64,000 bases of DNA, from NCBI GenBank assembly GCA_027946365.1, contig JAPEUQ010000004.1:682001-746000 (forward strand), written 5' to 3'. Within the stretch, counting starts at the first letter, position 1. Each line of letters begins with the position of its first letter. The stretch is from Kalmusia sp. IMI 367209 (Eukaryota > Ascomycota > Dothideomycetes > Pleosporales > Didymosphaeriaceae). Shown here in pieces: positions 57,003 through 64,000 of the stretch. Position numbers and translations under genes: made by a program. The notes under the pieces were generated by a model. That model was not told the origin of the DNA and made no database searches. It saw only the letters and a list, made by a program, of their open reading frames with translations.

Positions 57003-58481
57003 ATGGCTCCTAGCGCAATTCCAGTTGAAGCTTCACGCGAATATCCCAACGGGAACGGTACTGCTAACGGAAATGGCGTCAGCACTCTTAAACGTAAACT
57101 CGTCGAGACTAAGAAAGTCCAGCGGAAAGAAGAAACTGTAGCAAAGCAACCCTTTGACATCATTAGCTCCACCATCAGCTTCCACAAGCCGGAACACCAA
57201 TTCTGGTGGGACAAAACCGGCAGCCAGTTGGCCGAACTGCTCAAATACGCCGGTTACTCCAAAGCAGAGCAATACAACGAACTTCTCTTCTACGCCATTC
57301 ATATCGTCCCCGAACTTGGCCCCACGCCCGATGCAAACGGATATTTGAGGTGGAAGAGTCCGCAAACTCCTGATGGTACACCGCTTGATCTGAGCTGGGA
57401 GTGGGGTCTTGAAGGTAAAGGCGTGGTCAGAACGTCTTTCGAGCCGATAGGACCTCTGGCAGGAACGAAGGCTGATCCCTTCAATCGGTTCGAGACGGAT
57501 ACCTGGATACGGCACTTAGACAGCCAAGGTCTAGTGGCAGGTCTGGATCTGGAATGGTACCAACACTTCATGGACACTGTTCTGCCCAGTGAGCTGGAAC
57601 GCGTGAAGATGACAGAGAAGTTGAACTTTGAGCTTGCGCCTGTTGCGGGAACCTTTGTCACGCGGGATATTGACCGTAATGGACCCATAATCAAGCTGTA
57701 CATCTTCCCAGGGCTAAGGGCACAAGAACTTGGCGTCTCTAACCTTGAGGTCGTCGTTCGTGCTATACGGTCGCTTCCTACGAACCAATATGAATCATTG
57801 CGATGCGAGCCGATGTTGGACTACCTCCACGAAGCTGCTGCCAAATGGAAGATGGACGTCGGAATCTTCTCTTTCGATTTGATCTCTCCCCAGCAGTCTC
57901 GGATCAAGATATACACGCGTGCACCGAACACTACTGTCGACTACCTTATGGATGCGTTGACGCTAGGTGGCCGGTATGATATATCGATGTACAGTGAGGA
58001 AGCGATTGCAGACGTCAAAGACTTCTGGCGCATATTCATTGGAGACGCGCCGGATGAATTACCATCCGGTGTAGAACGTGCAGGACCGGGATTCTACTTC
58101 ACTGTCAAAGCTGGCAAGCCTACAACGCCTAAAGTGTACATCTCACCTGCTTCGTTCTGCAAAAATGATGCGGAAGTCCTCAAACGACTACGGCAATACT
58201 TCTCGACAAGAAAAAATGCGGAGAATATGCTCCCACAGATGGACAACTATGAGAAGGCGTTGCGAAGCATTTAGTAAGTAGCAATCTTATTTGATGGGGA
58301 CATATACTAACAGGTACGCAGTGGCGACGAGTTTCTCGAATCTACCAATGACATTCACTTTTACGTAAGCTGTGCTCTGGCGAAGGACCAGCTAAGGGTT
58401 GTGACGTACTTATGCCCCCAAACATTGGCTCGCGAAGAGGAAGCGCGGAAGCGACAGAGGGTGATTGAAGAGGTGCTATGA
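57003..58481 (+). CDS. DMATS-type aromatic prenyltransferase
   Basis: Exons 57003-58273 and 58322-58481 give 476 residues, normal for the family. The first part has an Asn/Gly-rich leader (about 1-25). The core includes FWWDKTGSQLAELLKYAGY, the entry helix, and YNELLFYAIHIVPELGP. PLDLSWEW carries the acidic residue that binds the indole in known enzymes. Lys/Tyr sites for diphosphate binding follow, as in IKLYIFPG and RIKIYTRA. Such ABBA-fold enzymes transfer a dimethylallyl group to tryptophan or another indole or aromatic compound. The C-terminal exon ends in a short Glu/Arg-rich tail. The substrate cannot be told. No non-ribosomal peptide synthetase or polyketide synthase lies within the window. 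Confidence 0.9.
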
Positions 58482-58876
58482 GATAACCAAGAAAAGAAAA
58501 GATCATCTCTGGGTTAAAACCGCAGTGCTGTTTGCTGGTAAAACTCTCAATCCGTCACATCGATAGAATAAGTTATATCATATGTGCGTCTAGTATTTCG
58601 CCCTCACACAATTCTACTTCTTGGAGCGCGCTCATGTATACTTGTTAATATAAACGAAAGCACGCAAAACGCTTTCCGATTCACTTAGTCTAGAGCTTGA
58701 ATTTGTAGGTAACTAAACAACAAGCACGCCACGTAGCGTTGACGTAGTATAACATACATTTAGCAACTTTCGTTCGATTTAATTCCTACACGGAATTCAT
58801 GACACGTATATTCATACGTGCAACTGACATTAGGGCTTCAAATGTACATAAATAACCGCTGCCCAGGCTGTCAAAC

Positions 58877-60619
58877 TCATCTATACATCTTCCGCAAAGC
58901 CACCACTCTAGCGATAGAAAGCAGCAGTGCAGACGCAAGTAGCAGATCCCAAACGAAAGCGATCCACAAAGCCCACCACTGAAACCACGCCTTCGTGCGC
59001 GGAGTCGTCACATACCGTATTCCAGATATATGATAAGCCATGGCGACTTCCCTGGCCTGTATCTTAGTGCGAATTACACTATAAAAACACTTGGGGAACA
59101 CTAGCTATGCGAAGCCCCTCACGAAAGAAGGATCGTAAAAGTCCGGGTATTGAAAGATGTAAGCGATAACTAATTCTCCCATGAGCTTGACGATGTTGAA
59201 AATGAGCTCTGTGGGTATGATGATAATACACTCAAAGTAAATGTTCTTGCTCATATGTCGAATGACATATTGAATGACCTAGTGCCAAGGAAAATTCTCG
59301 TTTGTTGAATCTTTGGTTCGGTTTAAGTAGTAAAACTTGGTAGTTTGCAATGCATTTTGCATGTTTCGTCAACAGCTCAATACCGCTTACCATCACTCTC
59401 TCATTCTGCTTACACGCCGCCACCCCAATCTAGGATGGCACACATAAATGTCCCAAGCTCCGCGTCCCAGCCCAACGTCTTCAATGCTGGCGACCCATTA
59501 TTCAACCCTTTGACTACATCCCGCCAGCCCACCACATTTCTCAACATCGCAAAGTTCGCCACTACAAATCCTCCTGTGATAGAAATGCTCTGCAGCACGT
59601 CCTTTTCGCGTAGACCAATCCGTCCAGCATGCGGAACAAGGAGCACGAGCCTAGTGAAGAGAACAAGCGGTATGAAAACAGGATGACTCTTTAAGGAGGG
59701 AAGCGCAAGAAGGGAGGCGTTGAGTAGAATAGTCGGTAAAGCGAGCGAAGACTTCTTGATAAGAGGCTGATTCTGTGCGGTCTTGGGCTGATCGCCTACT
59801 TTTAGAGCTTCATTCGATGTTCCATCAGGGGTCAATCCAATTGCGTCGAGGTGGAGCTGGATGATGAACAGGCAGGCCGTGAATGTTATTGGCAAGATCT
59901 GGCTCAACATGATATATGGGACCGTCCTGCTCGGTGAGAATGCATGCTGTTGTGCTATGCCAACTAAGTATATTCTCAGTGATGCTGATTCTGTTTCGGT
60001 GCTTACCTTTGTGAGCCATCCACAGATTCCAATACCAAGTCCCCAACAATGCTGCCTGTGTCCAAATCGCACTCGGCCCGTTCTTCACCAGCTCTTTTGC
60101 GAAGCTCTCAAACAGGTTGGTTTCCAACATCCAATTGCCTAAATCTAATAGCCCTACCCTCATTCCCAACAGATTTCTAGTCCTCGCCCAGATGGTTAAA
60201 GATTGCATGAGGAAGCTAAGCATATTGTAGGAAAGGATTACAAAGCTGATCGACGCAAGACCAGCATATATTTTGATGTGCCGTTTTCTTACATTTTTAA
60301 CATCCTCTTGGAGCTTGAGGGCCGGTATGCGACTGTATTGTCTATACAATGATATTGATATCGAGATAGTCAAATAGAGCGCGAGCGCGATATAGCTGAG
60401 GAAGAGGGTAGTTCCGAGGTAATTGAATGGCGGATTAAAATAAATGAATAGACGAGTGAAGTAATCCATATTGGCCAAAGCAAGATATGTGCCCAGGAAT
60501 TCAAGGGACTTCTCAGTATATGTGGGTTGCGATGGGATTGAGGCCAGGTAGTCCAAGGGTTGTGGAACAATTCGAGTGACGTCATGAAACTTTGTATGTC
60601 TGAAGCGCCGAACGAGGAC
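58877..60619 (-). CDS. Multi-pass membrane protein, 5' end unresolved
   Basis: Four exons can be joined in phase: 60007-60619, 59416-59963, 59123-59278 and 58877-59062. The product has some ten hydrophobic segments (near FIYFNPPFNYLGTTLFLSY, SFVILSYNMLSFL, TACLFIIQLHL, LPTILLNASLLAL and the final WALWIAFVWDLLLASALLL). The first exon starts after an acceptor at 60620, so at least one upstream exon is missing. A candidate frame lies at 60657-60866, but I could not find a donor in phase. The intron after DWGGG begins GTGTAA and is less certain. I do not recognise the family. It converges on the DMATS gene. Confidence 0.55.
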
Positions 60620-60893
60620 CTAGGACATATGACCATCACAAATTAGCAGACAGACATCAAATATCAGAAGTGCGCAATAATTTACTACGCGCACAAATCA
60701 ATGTTGGAAAGGAGGTTGTGCCTGGCTGTGTTTCTCTGCTGACAAGAATTGCGGGACTGTTCTTCTTCCCACGCTCCAATTTTGCACCTTCCGCAAGTCC
60801 TCGAATATTCTGCATTGTATCACAATTTGCCCAGAGCATATGAAGCGATGAGAATATTTCGATCATTAATTCTTCGCCTGCTTATCTTGCTCG

Positions 60894-61890
60894 TCATCTA
60901 TAGGCCTCTGCCCTCCCGTCCCAACCATTGTCATGCCATTTATCTTCCTCTCTCACCCTTCCATTAGTTTTATTTACGTCGGATTTTCGCGGCGTCCACA
61001 TTTCGATTGGTCCTTTCTCGGAACTCATCTCTGCCGGTACTTCTCTTCCACTCGTCTCCACCCAGAATGCGTGCGGGTACGCATGTCTTACATCGTTGTG
61101 ACTTTCTTCGCCGATTCGCTCATGTTTGTCATTTTGCCTACGACGGTAAAACACGACACTAATGAGAAGAATGAAGCATATAAAGAGCGGAATGCCGAGG
61201 CCGAGAGCAATGCCTAGAGTACTAGCGTTCGAGGCAGGAGGGCTCGCGGAAGCGGATGCTGTCGGTGCTGTTGTCGATCCTGCAACAGAGGCGATATTCG
61301 TAGGTATGATGTCGGAGTGTGTTGGTATTGTGGATGAAGTCGACGAGGTAGATGTAGTTCTCGCCGCTCCTTGTGCTAATACTAATGTCGCCGCGTTGAA
61401 ATCACTTAGCTCGACTGCCGTAGTATATGTTTTCCTCTCTTCACCTTCAAAAGCTAACTCAGGTATATTGCAACAGGTGGTATTCACACTCATCAGATCC
61501 CCATACTTGTCCGTTGGTCCTGTCCCACAGCACCACTGCCCATCGCCCGGACACTCAAATACTATATGCACGGGTCTCTCCACATTCTCCACGTTCTTGC
61601 ACTGCTGAGGGCACGCAGGGTCCTGGTATGTCGGGTCGGTACAGCCAAGCCGCCAGTAGAAATTGAAGTTGCGAACCGGTTCAGGTTGGTCAGGTGGGTT
61701 GTATTTGCAGAGGCCGTTGGTAAGGCAAGTATCGGTGGGGGCGCAGCAAGCGGAGTGTTGTCCGTGGGCGACAGCGGTTAGGTTACAGGGGATGTAAGTA
61801 AAGGCGTTGAAGGGGGAGGCGAGGCCCGTGATGGAGTAGCAGGTGCCGTTCGGAAGGGCATCGATAGTGGTGTCTCGAGCGATATTTTGG
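60894..61890 (-). CDS. Cys-rich type I membrane protein, 5' end unresolved
   Basis: An open exon reads about 330 residues. The outer part (about 1-175) has 18 or so cysteines in pairs such as CCAPTDTCLTNGLC and WCCGTGP, a layout seen in many fungal surface proteins. A Ser/Thr linker follows, then one helix (LGIALGLGIPLFICFILLISVVFY), the basic RRRQ and a polar cytosolic tail. In-frame stops lie just above 61900, so a first exon with signal peptide should lie upstream. A minimal model with ATG at 62049 (8-nt exon) splices in phase but gives no signal peptide. Function unknown, perhaps a wall sensor. Confidence 0.6.
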
Positions 61891-62049
61891 CTGTGGCGAT
61901 GCTTAGCCGTGCGCAAGGAGCGACATTAAGTGTTGGAGAGGGAATTGCTGTAGGTATAGCGTATGGATTACTGGTTATCCTTTTTGGTTGTCGAGAGAAT
62001 CGCCTTTGGTCTCAATTTGAGATGAGAGAACTGGTACTCACAGCGCCAT

Positions 62050-62991
62050 TGATGCTCAAGCTACAACTAGAACCATTCACTTTAAAATTTCTCTCCGAAA
62101 CGTTGGGGTGGTACGTTGTGAAATTCGTCTCTCAGTCAACTACTCACGAACGTGCAGTGACACACTGATCCTCAAAGGCACGTAAAGGGAAATCTTCGCG
62201 CTTGGCAAGGAAGAGAGAACAGGTCCAACACCAGATTTAACTCGGCAGTACGCCCCTAAGTACATGCTGTAGCGTGTACCGTGCATAGATAAGTTCATTT
62301 CGCCATTTGATTCGGCGACTTGGCCGGGAGTCCCAGCCTAGGGATAGATGGCAGGCATATCCTCGAAGGTAGTATTCACAAGCCGTGGACACCCGTCGTT
62401 TCAGACTGGTAGGTCTAGGTAATTTTGGATGTGAAAGCATGTGGCTCGGTGGTTCTCAAAGTGGATCCGCCAGGGTACTTCCCAGGTGGTTCCTAGTGCC
62501 ACCCTAAAATCCCCCCTTTACAGGCAGGCCTACATCTAAACCATTCTAAGTTTTCCTAAGATCCATTCGCAACAAGGTGAGATGATAATGTAAGGAAGGC
62601 GATCATTGTAAGAAGCGATCGTTCTCGCAGGAGAAGAGGCTGACATTGTAGATCATTCGCGAATCTGTCCAGGGCTAGCGAAGACACGGGCCAATCAAAT
62701 GGCTGATAACATTTGAGTCCATGCCGCGGAGGTTCAATTGGGTATGCTGCGTGCTTTCATGATTCAAGAGCCCAACGATCGAGCTGCAAAGCGAATAGCT
62801 GGCTCACGGGACATTCCGATTGGGAGAAGGTTAGCGGAAGGGTAGGCATAGTCGTCCGTGACCATGGCATGTAAGATAGCAACGACTGTGAAGAGTGGCG
62901 CATATATGCAGTCAATTAAACAATGAATATGGGTATCTTTGTCGCACCGATCTATGATCTATAATTCTCTTCGCGCTGTTCACACTCCCCT
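62050..62991. other. Spacer without a supported gene
   Basis: About 0.9 kb between the 5' side of the Cys-rich membrane protein and the 3' end of the FF-domain gene. The missing first exon of the former may lie in its lower part. A short stretch near 62456 resembles a hAT terminal sequence, without a matching partner. Confidence 0.35.
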
Positions 62992-64000
62992 CTATGCACC
63001 CAGATGCGCCTTCAGCCCTTCCTTTCCCACCTTCATCGCACGCTCAATTTCCATTTCCTCCTCGCGCAATCGTCCCTTCCCGTACGCTAGCTCGCGTTCC
63101 TGCTTCCTCTTTTCTTCAAGGACACGCCGCTCGCGTTCTGCAAGAGCCCTCTCACGGCGTCTGCGCTCCTCGCGCCTCTTTGCTGCTTCGGCTTCTTCTT
63201 CGGCGGATGTGGCCGCGCCTTCGGGCGCGGGCGGCAACGTGGAAATATATGTTTCGATGAGGGGTTCGCGGGACGATGGGGAGAGGGAGATGTAGCGGAG
63301 GTCTGTTAAGATGGAGGAGGGAAGCGTGTCGAGGGTCGTAGCACGATTCAGAGAGGCGAGGGGTTGCGCTTTTAGAAGCGCTGTAAGGTCTGATCTTAGT
63401 TCCGAGGAGCGCATGCCAACACGTTTGATATGTTCGCGATATAACTTTTCTCTCTCTTTATCTGATAATTTTGCATCCTTGAGCTCGGGCTCTTTTTTGT
63501 ATTTCCGTCTGAACTCTGGCCAGTATAGTTTTGGCGTCGCGTAGCGATCAAGTAGCGCTAGATACGGTATCCGTGGATCGAGCTTCCGCTGCTTGGCCTT
63601 CTGTTCCTTGAGAAATTGGGCTTTCTCGCGGGACCATTCGTCGAAGCAATCTTTTCGAGCTTTCATGTTAGGGAGGGCTTTATATCGTTCGTCGTCGTAG
63701 AGGGCGCCGGTCTCAAGGACCTTGTCCCAGGGGGTATATGGGTTTGTGTGGGTGTCGTCAAGGAGCTCTTTGAAGAGGGTTTTGCAGTCCTCCTCTGAGA
63801 GTGGTGGCTCCTCGTCGGTGTAGTCTTCTTCGTATCCGCCTTCCAATTCTTCCATCTGTGCTAGTTGCCATGCAAGGTCATCGTCGTCGTCACCCGTTTC
63901 CATGGGTCGGTCTGCGATAGGCTCTTCAGTTCGTTGTCGCTTCGGCGGATGCGATGCCCCCTCGCCCTCGTCGTCTGTGACTTCGACTTCCTCATACTCT
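62992..64000 (-). CDS. Urn1-like FF-domain splicing protein, partial
   Basis: The frame is open from the window edge to the stop at 62992, so at least 335 residues of the C-terminal part are present. The 5' part, which usually holds a WW domain, is outside the window. The visible part starts with an acidic linker (EEVEVTDDEGEG) containing a PPKRQR nuclear-signal-like stretch. The FF domain follows (about LSEEDCKTLFKELLDDTHTN to FDEWSREKAQFL). After it come a charged middle and a long Glu/Arg/Ala-rich coiled coil (EEEAEAAKRREERRRRE). Yeast Urn1 and its relatives act with pre-mRNA splicing complexes. The Met at 63903 is internal. Confidence 0.8.
   Translation of the reverse strand, partial: EYEEVEVTDDEGEGASHPPKRQRTEEPIADRPMETGDDDDDLAWQLAQMEELEGGYEEDYTDEEPPLSEEDCKTLFKELLDDTHTNPYTPWDKVLETGALYDDERYKALPNMKARKDCFDEWSREKAQFLKEQKAKQRKLDPRIPYLALLDRYATPKLYWPEFRRKYKKEPELKDAKLSDKEREKLYREHIKRVGMRSSELRSDLTALLKAQPLASLNRATTLDTLPSSILTDLRYISLSPSSREPLIETYISTLPPAPEGAATSAEEEAEAAKRREERRRRERALAERERRVLEEKRKQERELAYGKGRLREEEMEIERAMKVGKEGLKAHLGA

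Noticed and set aside
62450..62520. Sequence like a hAT terminal repeat (ggttctcaaagtggatccgc)
   Set aside because: I found no inverted partner, no 8-bp target duplication and no transposase nearby; a chance match is likely.

Overview
The window reads as a piece of a filamentous ascomycete (Pezizomycotina) chromosome. The genes carry short GT-AG introns, mostly 45-70 nt. They encode typical fungal families: a KCH potassium transporter, a PRM10/ThrE-type membrane protein, a fungal rhodopsin-like receptor, DMATS prenyltransferase, tannase/feruloyl esterase, P450s, an F-box and a 2EXR-type protein, and an FF-domain splicing factor. A decayed pogo-type transposase with stops of the kind left by repeat-induced point mutation (RIP) also fits. 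A Dothideomycete is my guess, but the sequence does not prove it. Gene density is low and several 1-5 kb stretches hold no gene I can support. I saw no tRNA, rRNA or CRISPR.

Layout. 0.5-1.6 kb (-): secreted Asp f 4-like protein. 1.6-6.5 kb: nearly empty, with an ATG-less open frame and a (GT)n tract. 6.56-8.65 kb (-): KCH. 10.0-11.8 kb (-): Baeyer-Villiger-type flavin monooxygenase. 12.4-17.7 kb (-): tandem array of five related two-exon genes for single-pass membrane microproteins, one cut by a stop and one by a frameshift, with a 14-bp minisatellite (15 copies) between the first two. 18.9-21.0 kb (-): large membrane protein. 21.4-22.3 kb (+): cysteine-rich, probably GPI-anchored protein. 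22.7-23.4 kb (-): transposase relic. 23.8-26.0 kb (+): three small membrane proteins, the first frameshifted. 26.4-29.1 kb (-): PRM10-like protein. 31.0-42.6 kb (+): five co-oriented genes (FAD monooxygenase, two P450s, tannase/feruloyl esterase, Asp-box secreted protein). 44.8-47.1 kb (+): rhodopsin-like receptor. 49.2-54.1 kb (-): membrane protein, F-box protein, 2EXR-type protein. 57.0-58.5 kb (+): DMATS prenyltransferase. 58.9-62 kb (-): two membrane proteins with unresolved 5' ends. 63.0-64.0 kb (-): Urn1-like FF protein running off the window.

How the genes may work together. The 31-42.6 kb block combines enzymes that hydroxylate aromatic or lipophilic substrates with a secreted esterase that releases phenolics, so it could be a small catabolic or tailoring cluster; this is inference. 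The DMATS gene has no synthase beside it here. The most unusual item is the 12.4-17.7 kb microprotein array: its members share intron position, a helix flanked by conserved short motifs, and in several cases a TATA box at similar distance, and it shows active birth and decay. I do not recognise this family.
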